From NCBI GenBank assembly GCA_026708115.1, contig JAPOVL010000027.1, positions 1 through 64,000 on the forward strand: 64,000 nt of DNA, in the 5' to 3' direction. The stretch comes from Chloroflexota bacterium. GTDB taxonomy: Bacteria; Chloroflexota; Anaerolineae; Aggregatilineales; Phototrophicaceae. The notes under the pieces were generated by a model. That model made no database searches. It was not told the origin of the DNA and saw only the letters and a list, made by a program, of their open reading frames with translations. Below, one piece after another: positions 9,943 to 18,660 of the stretch (the stretch's first letter is position 1; the number at the start of each line of letters is the position of its first letter). The translations under genes were made by a program, and so were the position numbers.

Positions 9943-11217
9943 TCATGAGCGCTGTGGCAAGATGATCCGTTCGTAGGCGCTGATCTCTTCCATGAAGGCC
10001 ATGCCGACGGGCACGTTCTGCGACAGGCAATAGTGATCCCAGACGGCGCCAAAGGGCAGTCCTTTGAGTTCTTCCAGCAGGGCGAGCCGGGCGGTGAAGT
10101 CCCCTTCGTTTTCGTAAGCTCGGAGCAGATCGCGCGGTTCCAGCAGGGCCATCAGCAGGGCGCGGCAGGCGTTGCGGGTGCCGATTGCCCAGGCGCCGAC
10201 GCGGTTGATGCTGGCGTCAAAAAAGTCGAGCCCGATGTGGATGCGATCGAGGGCGTCGCAGCGGACGATCTCTTGCATGATCGCTTGCAGGTCGTCGGTC
10301 AGGGTGACGACGTGGTCGCTGTCCCAACGGACGCCGCGGCTGACGTGCAGGAGGATTGCCGGCACGTAGAACAGAATAGAAGACAGTTTGTCGGCGATGG
10401 TTTCTGTGGGGTGGAAGTGGCCGGCGTCGAGGCAGAGCAGTTTCTGCCGTGAAGCGGCGTATCCGAGATAGAACTCGTGCGAGCCGACGACGTAACTTTC
10501 GGAGCCCAGGCCGAAGAGCTTGCATTCGACGGCGTCAAGGTTGTGCGCTGGATCGAGTTCTTTTTCGAAGATGGCATCAAGGGCGTCAAGCAGGCGCTGC
10601 CGCGGGGCGAGGCGATCGGCGGGCATATCTTTGTAGCCATCGGGAATCCAGATGTTGTTGACCGATGGGGTACCCAAGGCGGCGCCGAATGAGGCGCTGA
10701 TTTCGCGCGTGGCGATGCAATGATCGATCCAGAATTGGCGGATGCCCTCGTCGGCGTGGGAAAGGGTGAAGCCGTCGTCCGCCAGGTCATGAGAAAAAAG
10801 GGTCGGATTGAAATCCAGGCCGTGGTTGTTGGCTTTGGCCCAATCGACCCAGGATGCGAAATGTTCGGGCTTTAGCTGGTCGCGCGGCACTTTGGTCGGG
10901 CTATCGAGATAGGAGCCGTGCAGGGCAAGACGATGGTCGCCGGGAATCAAGCTGTAGGCTTTGTCGAGGTCGCTGCGCAGTTCGTCGATATTGGTGGCTT
11001 TGCCGGGATAATTGCCCGTGGCCATGATGCCGCCGCTGAGACCGCGGTCGGGGTCTTCGAACCCGTCGACGTCATCGCCTTGCCAGCAGTGCAAGCTGAT
11101 GGGCACGGTTTTCAGGGTTTCGGCCGCCGCGGCCACGTCAACGCCAAAGGCGGCGTAGCGCTCGCGGGCGATGTCGTAGGCGGAGTTAATCTGTTTGTCG
11201 CTCGGTTGAAAGCTCAT
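9943..11217 (-). CDS. rhaA: L-rhamnose isomerase
   Basis: Cytoplasmic, metal-dependent interconversion of L-rhamnose and L-rhamnulose, the first step of rhamnose breakdown. The 424-residue product matches the family length (about 420). Family segments seen include [50 protein letters not shown] and [10 protein letters not shown], which carry the metal ligands and catalytic residues. The frame stays open 264 bp further upstream, but that part is Arg-rich noise overlapping the preceding gene. The ATG at 11217 begins [17 protein letters not shown], typical of the family. It lies 29 bp after the TIM-barrel gene and precedes the broken aldolase/dehydrogenase. No rhamnulokinase gene is visible in the window. 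Confidence 0.95.
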   Translation of the reverse strand: MSFQPSDKQINSAYDIARERYAAFGVDVAAAAETLKTVPISLHCWQGDDVDGFEDPDRGLSGGIMATGNYPGKATNIDELRSDLDKAYSLIPGDHRLALHGSYLDSPTKVPRDQLKPEHFASWVDWAKANNHGLDFNPTLFSHDLADDGFTLSHADEGIRQFWIDHCIATREISASFGAALGTPSVNNIWIPDGYKDMPADRLAPRQRLLDALDAIFEKELDPAHNLDAVECKLFGLGSESYVVGSHEFYLGYAASRQKLLCLDAGHFHPTETIADKLSSILFYVPAILLHVSRGVRWDSDHVVTLTDDLQAIMQEIVRCDALDRIHIGLDFFDASINRVGAWAIGTRNACRALLMALLEPRDLLRAYENEGDFTARLALLEELKGLPFGAVWDHYCLSQNVPVGMAFMEEISAYERIILPQRS

Positions 11218-11246
11218 TGGTCGTAGATGTCCCTTCCCAGAACGCT

Positions 11247-12050
11247 TTAGCGGGCGCCGGCTGCTTGCAGGCAGGCTTGCATATGCCCGCGCGCTTCGGC
11301 GCCAATGGTGATGCATTGCTCGAGCGTGTACCCAAGCCTCTTGGTGCCGATGACCTCGAGGTCCAGTGGGCCTGTATAGCCGTTTTCGTGCAAAACGCGG
11401 ATATAACCGACCAGGTCGATGTCGCCGCGTCCGTTGGCTTGATCTTCGGGCGCGCCGGGCCCCTGCTGCCGTCCTTTGCAATCGCGGATATGCACGTGCT
11501 TGATACGCGAGATCACGGCGGAAATCGCCTCGACCGGGTTCTCGCCGGCGCGATGAATATGCGAAGGGTCCATATCCAGCCCGAACCAGGGCGATGTGAT
11601 ATCGTTCAAGACTTTGAGGCTGGTCGGCGTGTTATAGACGTAATTGTTGACATGGGCTTTGACGCAGAGCATCACGCCGTATTTTTCCGCCTTTTGGACC
11701 AGAACGCCCAATTCGTCCAGCACCTGTTGATAGGTTGATTCGTCATCGGACACCCCGCCGGGACCGCAACAGATAATGGGTATGCCGATCTCGACAGCCG
11801 CTTGAAAGGCTTTCTCCATCAAGGGCTCATCGCGCGAGGATTGTTCCATCGCCAGCAGTTCGAGGTCGTAGGTTTTGGCAAGGCGCTTGACCTCGGGCGC
11901 TATTTCTTGCCAGCGATCGAGCACCAGGTGCTGGCTCATGCTGTCGATGGCGGACATTTCGATGCCGTCGTAGCCGGCCATGGCCAGGTACTTGAAAGCG
12001 GTTTCCATGTCCCAGGCGCCGAATAGAAGTGAATTTGCTCCGAGTTTCAT
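11247..12050 (-). CDS. Sugar phosphate isomerase/epimerase family TIM-barrel protein
   Basis: Probably isomerises or epimerises a sugar or keto-sugar in the rhamnose run; substrate unknown. The 267-residue sequence has the xylose-isomerase-like TIM-barrel layout: [11 protein letters not shown] start, LLAMEQ with a metal Glu near 65, [14 protein letters not shown] near 155, [10 protein letters not shown] near 185 and LDLEVIG near 230. The ribosome site AAAGGA lies 8 nt before the ATG. It sits 33 bp after a Gfo/Idh/MocA gene and 29 bp before rhaA, so all are likely on one transcript. Pairing of such barrels with Gfo/Idh/MocA oxidoreductases is common in carbohydrate loci, often with 3-keto-sugar chemistry; that link is inference here. 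Confidence 0.85.
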   Translation of the reverse strand: MKLGANSLLFGAWDMETAFKYLAMAGYDGIEMSAIDSMSQHLVLDRWQEIAPEVKRLAKTYDLELLAMEQSSRDEPLMEKAFQAAVEIGIPIICCGPGGVSDDESTYQQVLDELGVLVQKAEKYGVMLCVKAHVNNYVYNTPTSLKVLNDITSPWFGLDMDPSHIHRAGENPVEAISAVISRIKHVHIRDCKGRQQGPGAPEDQANGRGDIDLVGYIRVLHENGYTGPLDLEVIGTKRLGYTLEQCITIGAEARGHMQACLQAAGAR

Positions 12051-12083
12051 TGCTTTTTCCTTTTCCCGAATACTTGTAAATCT

Positions 12084-13082
12084 TCAATCGTCCAGATAAA
12101 CAGGCGACTCCGTTTCGAGCGACTTGATAGCCGCTGCCAGGACCTTCTGCGCGGCCAGGCCGTCGGCGCCGCTGCCGTCAATGTCTTCGGGCGGGACGCC
12201 ATCGGTGATTTGCTGCAGGAAGCAATGGATGCGTTCGCGGAAGGTATTTTCGAAGTTGTGGAAGCCGCCGAAGAGCGGATCGGTATAGACCGTTTTTTCC
12301 AGGTTGCCGGCGGGATAGAGCGTCAGTTCGCGCCACATGTCGTCGAGCACGAAGCGGCCGCCGGTGCCGGCCACCTCGCAGCGCTCCATGGGGTGACCGC
12401 GTTCGATATCGTAGCTGCCGGTCAAGGCGCCGACGGCGCCGTTGGCGAAGCGGAAGCTGAATTGGGCTGTGGACCAGATCTGACGGCCGGGCGCTTTGGT
12501 GGCAAAGCAGTGGACGGCCGAAATATCGCCGCAGAAATAGCGCATGACATCGACGGTATGGGGATGCAGGGACTTGATATGGTAGTAGGGCGAGGTTTCG
12601 GCGGGATTCATGATCCACATGGCCATATTGACAAAGAGCAAATGGCCTAATCGTCCTTGGTCGAGCCAGGCGCGCGCCAGGCGGGCGGCGGGCGTGAAGC
12701 GGTGGTTGAGGTTGATGCCGTAGCAGAGGCCCAGTTCTTCGGCTTTGGCGACCATTTCTTCGGCGGGGGCGATCTCGTTGGAGATTGGCTTTTCGCCCAG
12801 GACATGACAGCCGGCGGAGAGCGCCAGCATGGTCGGCTCGTAGTGATCGCTGCTGTTCTCGAAGCCGCCGGTGGTGACGCTGACGACATCGGGCGCCAGC
12901 TCGCGCAGCATTTTTTCCAGGTCATAGTAGGCGGGGGCGCCATAGGCGCAGGCGGCTTGGTCGGCCCGTTCCCGAATCACATCGCAAACTGCGACTAGAT
13001 CGGCCAAGGGGTCTTGTCGGTAGAGCTTGGCGTGGCGGTTGCCGATGGGTCCCAAGCCGATGACGGCGACTCTCAGCGTCAT
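12084..13082 (-). CDS. Gfo/Idh/MocA family oxidoreductase (copy 1)
   Basis: NAD(P)-dependent sugar or cyclitol oxidoreductase, substrate unknown. The 332-residue product has the Rossmann motif GLGPIGNRH at 9-17, the family motif GEKPIS near 96-101, and a C-terminal domain with LHPHTVDVMRYF. It is clearly paralogous to the gene at 13834-14850 (shared INLNHRFTPAA, GEKPISN, SGADGL). Its ATG overlaps the TGA of the sulfotransferase gene by 4 bp (ATGA, 13079-13082), so the two are translationally coupled. Confidence 0.9.
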   Translation of the reverse strand: MTLRVAVIGLGPIGNRHAKLYRQDPLADLVAVCDVIRERADQAACAYGAPAYYDLEKMLRELAPDVVSVTTGGFENSSDHYEPTMLALSAGCHVLGEKPISNEIAPAEEMVAKAEELGLCYGINLNHRFTPAARLARAWLDQGRLGHLLFVNMAMWIMNPAETSPYYHIKSLHPHTVDVMRYFCGDISAVHCFATKAPGRQIWSTAQFSFRFANGAVGALTGSYDIERGHPMERCEVAGTGGRFVLDDMWRELTLYPAGNLEKTVYTDPLFGGFHNFENTFRERIHCFLQQITDGVPPEDIDGSGADGLAAQKVLAAAIKSLETESPVYLDD

Positions 13083-13837
13083 TCAGCGGCGCTCCTGGCG
13101 GGGGCGGCGGCGATAGCGGCCGGCGGCATCTCGTAGTTATATTCGCGCATGGCCGGCTCGAAGAAATCGAAATAATTGAGGCCTTGATCGCGTTGCCAGC
13201 GATTGATTGTATCCTTGCGCATAATGATGCGGGCCAGCGGCATGCCGAGGAAGTCTTGCAGTCGTTCCAGGGTTTCTTCCTGCTTCAAGACGAAATCCTC
13301 AAAACGGACTTCGATCCAGCGTTTTGGCTTGGGGGTGGATTTGACCAGATCGTACTGGTATTTCCAGGAGATGGCGCGGCGCAGTCTTTCGTCGTCAGTC
13401 TCCGGGTATTGGATGCCGAAATCGCGCAGGTCATCGGTCTTGTGGCGGCCAATGATGCAATCGCGGGGATTGCGAATCCAGAAAATGTAGTGCATGTCGG
13501 GGAACAAGCGCAAGATCCAGGGGAATACCAACGTGGTCTCCGGCACCTTCCAGCCCTTTAGCGGTCGCGAATGATTCAATACCGATTCCAGATAGCGGTT
13601 GAGGTTTCTCGTGAAGACTTCAGGTATATCGGTCTCGTGGGCGCGGCTAAAATCCCAACTGAGGTCGCCGTTCCATTTTACGTAGCGAGCAAAGACGCGA
13701 CAGGCATCGTACATCGCAAAAGCGGGAACCAAATCACCAGATGGATTCAGCGTTTGACCCATGTAGACGCCGGAGGCGTAGAGGGTGTGCGAAATCGTCC
13801 GCGTGCCGCTGTGACCGCGGCCGATGACCGTTATCAC
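13079..13837 (-). CDS. Sulfotransferase family protein
   Basis: A 252-residue PAPS-type sulfotransferase-like protein. The N-terminus carries a 5'-phosphosulfate-binding-like loop GRGHSGTR (6-13), and residues 122-126 (RNPRD) resemble the 3'-phosphate-binding strand/loop. C-terminal FEDFVLKQEETLERLQDFLG is typical of the superfamily. I place the start at a GTG at 13837 that overlaps the stop of the upstream oxidoreductase (GTGA). Any longer frame is antisense-like noise within that gene. The end overlaps the next gene as ATGA. It is thus wedged, coupled at both ends, between two paralogous oxidoreductases, which ties it to sugar metabolism. The acceptor is unknown; a kinase-like P-loop role is a less likely alternative. 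Confidence 0.82.
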   Translation of the reverse strand: MITVIGRGHSGTRTISHTLYASGVYMGQTLNPSGDLVPAFAMYDACRVFARYVKWNGDLSWDFSRAHETDIPEVFTRNLNRYLESVLNHSRPLKGWKVPETTLVFPWILRLFPDMHYIFWIRNPRDCIIGRHKTDDLRDFGIQYPETDDERLRRAISWKYQYDLVKSTPKPKRWIEVRFEDFVLKQEETLERLQDFLGMPLARIIMRKDTINRWQRDQGLNYFDFFEPAMREYNYEMPPAAIAAAPARSAAE

Positions 13838-14850
13838 AGCGTAACCACCCCCTTGGTATCCCAGGACTCGATGGCGGCTTCGATGATGCGTTGGACGTGA
13901 AGTCCGTCGGCGCCGGAGGCGTCGATCTGGTCCGGCGCGACGCCGGCGAGGTTTTGATCGACCCAATGGTTAATGCGGGTTTGGAAAGTTTCGCCGAAGT
14001 GTTTCATGCCGCCGTAATACTCGTGATGTTCGGTCGAGCCTTCGAAGCGGGGATAGTAGGTCAGTTCTTCGCAGGCGTCCCTTAGGAAGAAGCGCCCGTC
14101 CGAGCCGAAGACGTCGAGAGTCTCCAAGCCGTAGCTGCCGCCGCCCATGCTGGTGTGGCCCCAGTTGCCGTCGTAGCTGCCGCGCAGGTGGCCGATGATG
14201 CCGTTCTCGTAGAGCAAGTTCACTTGCACGTTGGACCAGATTGCCCGTCCTTTGCCTTTCTTGAAAATCGCGTGGACCTGGCTGACGTCCGAGCCCGCGA
14301 AGTAACGCATGACATCGAGGGAATGGGGGTGGAGGGCGCGCATGTGGAAGTGCGGCGATGTTTCGTTGGGGTTGTTGATCCACATGGTCATGTTGATCAT
14401 ATTGACTTCGCCCAGGCGGCCGCGCAGCAGCCAGTCTTTCGCCAGGTGCGCGGCGGGCGTGAAGCGATGGTTGAGGTTGATGCCGTAGCGCAGGTTGTTT
14501 GCTTGGGCGAGGGCGACCATCTCCTCAGCTTCGGGGACGCTGTTGGAAATCGGTTTTTCGCCTAGTACCGGCTTGCCGGCCCCCAGCAGTTGCATGGTGG
14601 GGGCGTAATGGTCGCCACCGTTCTCGGCGCCGGCGGTGGTGACGCTGGCGGCGTCAAATTCGATGCCACTATCGAGCAGCGATTGTACAGAGTAGAAGCC
14701 TTGGCAGCCGAAATCCTCGGCGGCTTTGTCCGAGCGTTCCTGGACGATGTCGCAGACGGCGACGACTTTCGCCTCCGGGTGATTGCTGTAACAGCGGCCG
14801 TGGTTATTGCCGATGCCGCCCATGCCGACGATGGCTACGCGAAGGGTCAT
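13834..14850 (-). CDS. Gfo/Idh/MocA family oxidoreductase (copy 2)
   Basis: NAD(P)-dependent oxidoreductase of 338 residues. The Rossmann motif is GMGGIGNNHG at 9-18, with GEKPISN near 98 and LHPHSLDVMRYF in the C-terminal domain. The ribosome site AAGGAG lies 8 nt before the ATG. It starts the coupled trio oxidoreductase-sulfotransferase-oxidoreductase. Upstream, a 102-bp gap holds a REP-like palindrome and separates it from the sulfatase-like gene. The two oxidoreductases could act as successive or heteromeric partners on one sugar; this is inference. Confidence 0.9.
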   Translation of the reverse strand: MTLRVAIVGMGGIGNNHGRCYSNHPEAKVVAVCDIVQERSDKAAEDFGCQGFYSVQSLLDSGIEFDAASVTTAGAENGGDHYAPTMQLLGAGKPVLGEKPISNSVPEAEEMVALAQANNLRYGINLNHRFTPAAHLAKDWLLRGRLGEVNMINMTMWINNPNETSPHFHMRALHPHSLDVMRYFAGSDVSQVHAIFKKGKGRAIWSNVQVNLLYENGIIGHLRGSYDGNWGHTSMGGGSYGLETLDVFGSDGRFFLRDACEELTYYPRFEGSTEHHEYYGGMKHFGETFQTRINHWVDQNLAGVAPDQIDASGADGLHVQRIIEAAIESWDTKGVVTL

Positions 14851-14874
14851 ATGGAATCTCCTTTTTTGGTTCGC

Positions 14875-14899
14875 GGGCGACCTGATAGGTCGCCCCTAC
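14875..14899. repeat. REP-like palindrome (same sequence as the copy at 4894)
   Basis: GGGCGACCT-GAT-AGGTCGCCC followed by CTAC, identical over the core to the unit at 4894-4918. It lies in the gap between the sulfatase-like gene and oxidoreductase copy 2. Confidence 0.7.
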
Positions 14900-14952
14900 A
14901 GTTTGCCTTTTCAGGACGATTTACGAAACGCCCATACAGATAATCGTCTTGA

Positions 14953-16362
14953 TTAATCTTCTTCGCGCGATTCGGCTTGCAGTCTAATCGCTTTTTCGAG
15001 ATCGGGCAGCGAGAGCGTATCGTAAGCCTGCTGCGAAGTCTTGAAAGGGCCGATGCCTTTATGGCCGTGCCAGTCGCCTTGGGTAAGCATGGGATTGGTC
15101 AAACCGGTTTCGGCTTCGCGTTTGGCGATCCAGGCATCCATGCGCGCCCGCAACGCCTCGACTACATCGGGCCGTTCATCAGCAAGATTGTTGTCTTCGT
15201 TCGGGTCCTCCACCAGGTTGAAGAGTTCAATTGGCGGCTTGAAGTGGAAGTCCGGCTCGAGAGCGACCATGAGCTTCCAGCCGGGCGTACGCCAGCCGTG
15301 CTTGCGCATCCAGGTGCACTCGCTAATGTAGAATTCGCTGTCGAACGATGTCACCTCGCCGTTCACCATCGACATCAAGCTTTGACCATCAAATTGGTAG
15401 CCGTCAGACGCTGCTTGGTCCTCGAGCCCAGCCAGATCGAGCAGGGTAGGCAGCAAATCCTTGTGCTGGTTGAATCCGCTTAGACGCATGCCCGCCGGCA
15501 TTCGTTCCGGGTAGCGGATGATCAGCGGAACGTGCAGGACGTTATCAAAGATGCCGTGATGATCGAACCACAATTCGTGATCATAGAGCGTTTCGCCATG
15601 ATCGCCATTGAGAGCGACGATGGTATTGTCGGCGATGCCCATGCCGTCCAGCGCTTCAAAGATCGATTGGATGCAGGCGTCCATATAAGCGATAGCGCCG
15701 TCGTATTGGGCGATAATGTAGTCCTTGTCTGTGATGCCGGGCGGCATCCAGGACTTATAGAACACGGCGAAAGGTTTGAAACCGAACACCGGATCCATTG
15801 AGCGGTTGTTCGGGTCGCATTCATCGCCGTGATAGAACATGCGCTCGTAAGGTTCGGGCGGCAGGTAGGGCGCGTGCGGATCCATATGGCGCAGCGTAAC
15901 GAACCAGGGCGCCCCCTCGGCATTAAGCCGCTCCAGCTCTGGAATGGTCACATCATTCAGGTTCTGCGCTTTGGGGCTGCGGCCATGCGCGTAGCTGCCC
16001 CAGCCGGCGAATTCGACATAGTTGTCGTAGCCTCGCGAGCTGGGATTGCCTTTGAAGCCTACGGATGTCGTGTTGTAGCCATAATGGCGGAAGATCTCGG
16101 CTGCGGTCGGCGCTTCCGCGCGCAGCGGACCCTGATGGCGCAGCGCCACAACTTGTGTGCCGAAGCAATCCAGCCCGGTGAGCATGGAGGCGTAAGCGGG
16201 CGTGGTTGGAATATGGGGGCTGAAGGTGTTTTCGAAGAGGGCACCCGATTGGGCGAAGCGATCGATGTGTGGTGTGGTGAGGCGTTCGTAACCATAGCAG
16301 GACATGTGGTCGGCGCGGATTGAATCAATTGCAATTAACAGAATATTGGGTTTGTCAGGCAC
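14953..16362 (-). CDS. Sulfatase-like hydrolase with Thr in place of the formylglycine Cys/Ser
   Basis: A 469-residue alkaline-phosphatase-superfamily protein with the sulfatase fold: LLIAIDSIRADHMSCYGYE at the N-terminus and NGDHGETLYDHELWFDHHG as the second metal site. The catalytic motif, normally C/S-x-P-x-R, reads T53-T-P-A-Y57 before ASMLTG. There is therefore no Cys or Ser to convert to formylglycine, and the motif Arg is Tyr. A Thr nucleophile is known in phosphodiesterase branches of the superfamily, so a phospho- or other ester may be the substrate. The GTG start has AAGGAG 8 nt upstream. It is the first gene of the rhamnose run. Compare the canonical sulfatase at 29979-31319. Confidence 0.85.
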   Translation of the reverse strand: MPDKPNILLIAIDSIRADHMSCYGYERLTTPHIDRFAQSGALFENTFSPHIPTTPAYASMLTGLDCFGTQVVALRHQGPLRAEAPTAAEIFRHYGYNTTSVGFKGNPSSRGYDNYVEFAGWGSYAHGRSPKAQNLNDVTIPELERLNAEGAPWFVTLRHMDPHAPYLPPEPYERMFYHGDECDPNNRSMDPVFGFKPFAVFYKSWMPPGITDKDYIIAQYDGAIAYMDACIQSIFEALDGMGIADNTIVALNGDHGETLYDHELWFDHHGIFDNVLHVPLIIRYPERMPAGMRLSGFNQHKDLLPTLLDLAGLEDQAASDGYQFDGQSLMSMVNGEVTSFDSEFYISECTWMRKHGWRTPGWKLMVALEPDFHFKPPIELFNLVEDPNEDNNLADERPDVVEALRARMDAWIAKREAETGLTNPMLTQGDWHGHKGIGPFKTSQQAYDTLSLPDLEKAIRLQAESREED

Positions 16363-16417
16363 AGGCTTTACTCCTTCTATCGCGGGAAGTCTACCATAGA
16401 CGCTTACGCCGCGCTAC

Positions 16418-16484
16418 AGATTCGACAACAAGCCAATAACTTAGCTACTTTCGCGCAATTTCGCAAGCATGGGAGACAGGTTTT
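16418..16484 (+). repeat. Duplicated upstream region, copy 1
   Basis: The segment from AGATTCGACAACAAGCCA (16418-16435) through TTAGCT recurs at 20603-20632 ahead of the second binding-protein gene. This shows that the duplication included regulatory sequence and not only the genes. Confidence 0.7.
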
Positions 16485-16512
16485 TTGCATAGTATCGATT
16501 CCGCGTTACACT
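16485..16512 (+). promoter_or_regulatory. Promoter of importer cassette 1
   Basis: TTGCAT (16485-16490), a 16-bp spacer and TACACT (16507-16512). The paralogous position upstream of cassette 2 has TTGCAA, 16 bp and TACTAT, so the arrangement is conserved between duplicates. Confidence 0.6.
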
Positions 16513-16520
16513 ATGCTTGC

Positions 16521-16557
16521 GCTTGCCCATACAGGGCAAGCAAGGGCGTCTTTTTAG
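16521..16557 (+). promoter_or_regulatory. Leader hairpin with T-rich tail upstream of binding protein 1
   Basis: GCTTGCCC (16521-16528) pairs with GGGCAAGC (16534-16541) and is followed shortly by TCTTTTT. It lies in the roughly 80-nt leader between promoter and ribosome site and resembles an intrinsic terminator or attenuator. Cassette 2 has a different hairpin in the same place. Confidence 0.4.
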
Positions 16558-16601
16558 CGCTCTTGAAAATTTCGTTCCATTTTAGTAAGGAGTTTTTTGC
16601 A

Positions 16602-18497
16602 ATGGCAAGGAAACTTGTATTTTTGCTCTTGTTGGTGGTGTTTTCGATACCAACATTTGTCGGGGTAGCTCAGCTGCCGGTCGATCTTCCGCGTGAAGAG
16701 GTCTTTGTTGTCGATGTGATCATCACTGCGCCTGTCCCTAATAACCATAACTTCTGGATCACTGGACCGCATCCGCTCGTTACCCATGCCTTGATCATGG
16801 AAAACCTGTGGATTCGGGATCAGGAAACCGGCGAACGCGTCATGGGCGCCGCCGTCTCTGACCCGGTGTACAACGATGACTTCACCCAGATGAGTGTTGA
16901 ACTGCGGGACAATATCTATTGGAGCGATGGCGTTCAATTCACAGCCGACGATCTGATCTTTACCGTGGAGACGGTCAAAGCCACGCCGGAACTAAACCGC
17001 GGAGGCTATCACACGAACCTGAACAAGTCGATGGCTTCGGTGGAGAAAACGGGCGATTTCAGCGTCACCTTCCATCTGACCGAGCCGACGCCGCGTTTCC
17101 ATGCCATTTTGGAGGCCCGCTGGGGCGCCCTCTACATGATGCCCAAACATGTGTTTGAGAACATCGACGATCTGGCGGCTTACACCTATATGGATGGTCC
17201 TTACCTGGGCGCCTACCTCCCAGTGGAGGAGGACCCCAGCGGGGTTTGGCAACTGTTTGTCCGGCGCGATGATTGGGAACGCTCGCCGGCCGGTATCATC
17301 ACCGGCAACCCGGGACCGAAGTACATTCTGGAGATCAACTATGGCGGCCCTGACAGAAAAGTCATTGCCATGTCCCGCGGCGAATTGGATGTCTATTACG
17401 ATTCGGATTTCGAGTCATTCCAGAGCACGCTCGAAACGGCGCCGGCCGCTCGTTCATGGTATGCGGGCTTCCCCTGGGGCTATATGGGTGAAGTCAGCAC
17501 GCGGGAGTTAATCTTCAACTTCGCAGCGGAAAACCAGCCTTGGTTCCATGAAAAGGATGTGCGCTGGGCACTGGCATTGGCGCTGGATATCCAGGCAGTA
17601 GTGACTGATTACATGGGCGGCACCGCTAAGTTGACCAACATGCCAGTGCCAACCACACCGGCTTTGACCGCCATTTATCATGACCCGATGGAAGAATGGT
17701 TCCAGAATCTGGAGATCGAGATCGAAGAGGGCGTGATGTACAAGCCCTACGATGCCACGATCCCCGATCAGATCGCCGCCTGGGCGGAAGCCCAGGGCTA
17801 CGAAGTTCCGGGTGATACGCGCGCTGTATTTGGTTCCGGTTGGTGGGCTCACGCGCCGGATGTGGCGGACCGTCTGCTGATGAAGCACGGTTTCAGCCGT
17901 GATGATGGCGGCAATTGGCTGACGCCAGACGGCAATCCCTGGGAACTCGAAGTCCTCAGCGATACAACTTCGGTTCAGCAGTTCCATTTCGGGAATGCGG
18001 CGGCCGATATGTGGAAAGACTTCGGCATCGATACTAGCCTGTCGGCGCACGAACGCACACTATATACGTCGACCAAAACGACTGGGCAGTTCGACATCGC
18101 CGGCGATTGGTTCTCTTTCACCCTCGTAGATGGTGATGCCTGGCCGGCGTTCAACCGCTTTCACCCTGACTTGGTTGTTCCGGTTGGGGAGGATACACGC
18201 ACCACCGGCGGCCATGCGACGCGCCTGACAGATCCGAAGATTGGTGAATATATCGATGCCATGGTGTCCATCAGTCCCGATTCGCCGGAAAACTTCGAGC
18301 TGACTACGGAGATGTTGCAGTATTGGGTTGAGAATATGTACTCGATACCCATCGTCGCCTTCAACAAATTCGTCACCTGGGATGAGCGCTATTGGACCGG
18401 TTTCCCGACCTTTGAGAACCCGTCGTCCATGCCCTTGTACTGGTTCATGGGCGGCAAGCTGACTTTCCAGAATCTGAAGCCGGTCGATGGATCATAA
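16602..18497 (+). CDS. ABC transporter substrate-binding protein, Dpp/Opp type (SBP family 5), copy 1
   Basis: Extracellular binding protein, 631 residues, for an oligopeptide- or oligosaccharide-type importer. The signal peptide covers about 1-23, ending GVA then Gln, with no lipobox Cys. The SBP_bac_5 pattern follows: LRDNIYWSDGVQFTADDLIFTVE near 110, AMSRGELDVYYDSD and KDVRWALALALD. The start is the ATG at 16602, 9 nt after AAGGAG at 16587-16592; the open frame upstream contains the promoter. It is a close paralogue of the protein at 20785-22722 (shared AIAMSRGELDVYF-type, KDVRWALALA, NWLTPDG and AADMW segments). Relatives in other bacteria bind cello- or xylo-oligosaccharides as well as peptides, so the ligand is open. 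Confidence 0.92.
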   Translation: MARKLVFLLLLVVFSIPTFVGVAQLPVDLPREEVFVVDVIITAPVPNNHNFWITGPHPLVTHALIMENLWIRDQETGERVMGAAVSDPVYNDDFTQMSVELRDNIYWSDGVQFTADDLIFTVETVKATPELNRGGYHTNLNKSMASVEKTGDFSVTFHLTEPTPRFHAILEARWGALYMMPKHVFENIDDLAAYTYMDGPYLGAYLPVEEDPSGVWQLFVRRDDWERSPAGIITGNPGPKYILEINYGGPDRKVIAMSRGELDVYYDSDFESFQSTLETAPAARSWYAGFPWGYMGEVSTRELIFNFAAENQPWFHEKDVRWALALALDIQAVVTDYMGGTAKLTNMPVPTTPALTAIYHDPMEEWFQNLEIEIEEGVMYKPYDATIPDQIAAWAEAQGYEVPGDTRAVFGSGWWAHAPDVADRLLMKHGFSRDDGGNWLTPDGNPWELEVLSDTTSVQQFHFGNAAADMWKDFGIDTSLSAHERTLYTSTKTTGQFDIAGDWFSFTLVDGDAWPAFNRFHPDLVVPVGEDTRTTGGHATRLTDPKIGEYIDAMVSISPDSPENFELTTEMLQYWVENMYSIPIVAFNKFVTWDERYWTGFPTFENPSSMPLYWFMGGKLTFQNLKPVDGS

Positions 18498-18536
18498 CCG
18501 AAGGGGCGAGCCCATAATTCGGAGATAGCGAAAACT

Positions 18537-18607
18537 GTAGGGGCGAGACTTGTCTCGCCCTCCCGCCACCCCATACGTCAGCGGGCGAGCCACCGGCTCG
18601 CCCCTAC
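18537..18607. repeat. Two inverted REP-like units between binding protein and permease
   Basis: Unit 1 is GTAGGGGCGAG-ACTTGT-CTCGCCC (18537-18560). Unit 2 is GGGCGAGCC-ACC-GGCTCGCCCCTAC (18583-18607). The outer GTAGGGGCGAG and CTCGCCCCTAC are complementary, so the pair can fold singly or as one long stem. A further half unit, AAGGGGCGAGCCC, lies at 18501. The 163-bp gap holds nothing else. Confidence 0.7.
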
Positions 18608-18660
18608 AACGCATATCAATTGATTGACTTGAAAGCGCTTAGTTTGACACGACTTCGCTC

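Noticed and set aside
11218..11481. N-terminal extension of the rhaA frame
   Set aside because: Arg/His-rich text overlapping the upstream TIM-barrel gene; the family N-terminus begins at 11217.
13838..13966. N-terminal extension of the sulfotransferase frame
   Set aside because: Lies inside the upstream oxidoreductase gene; the GTG at 13837 with a GTGA overlap and the immediate phosphosulfate loop fit better.
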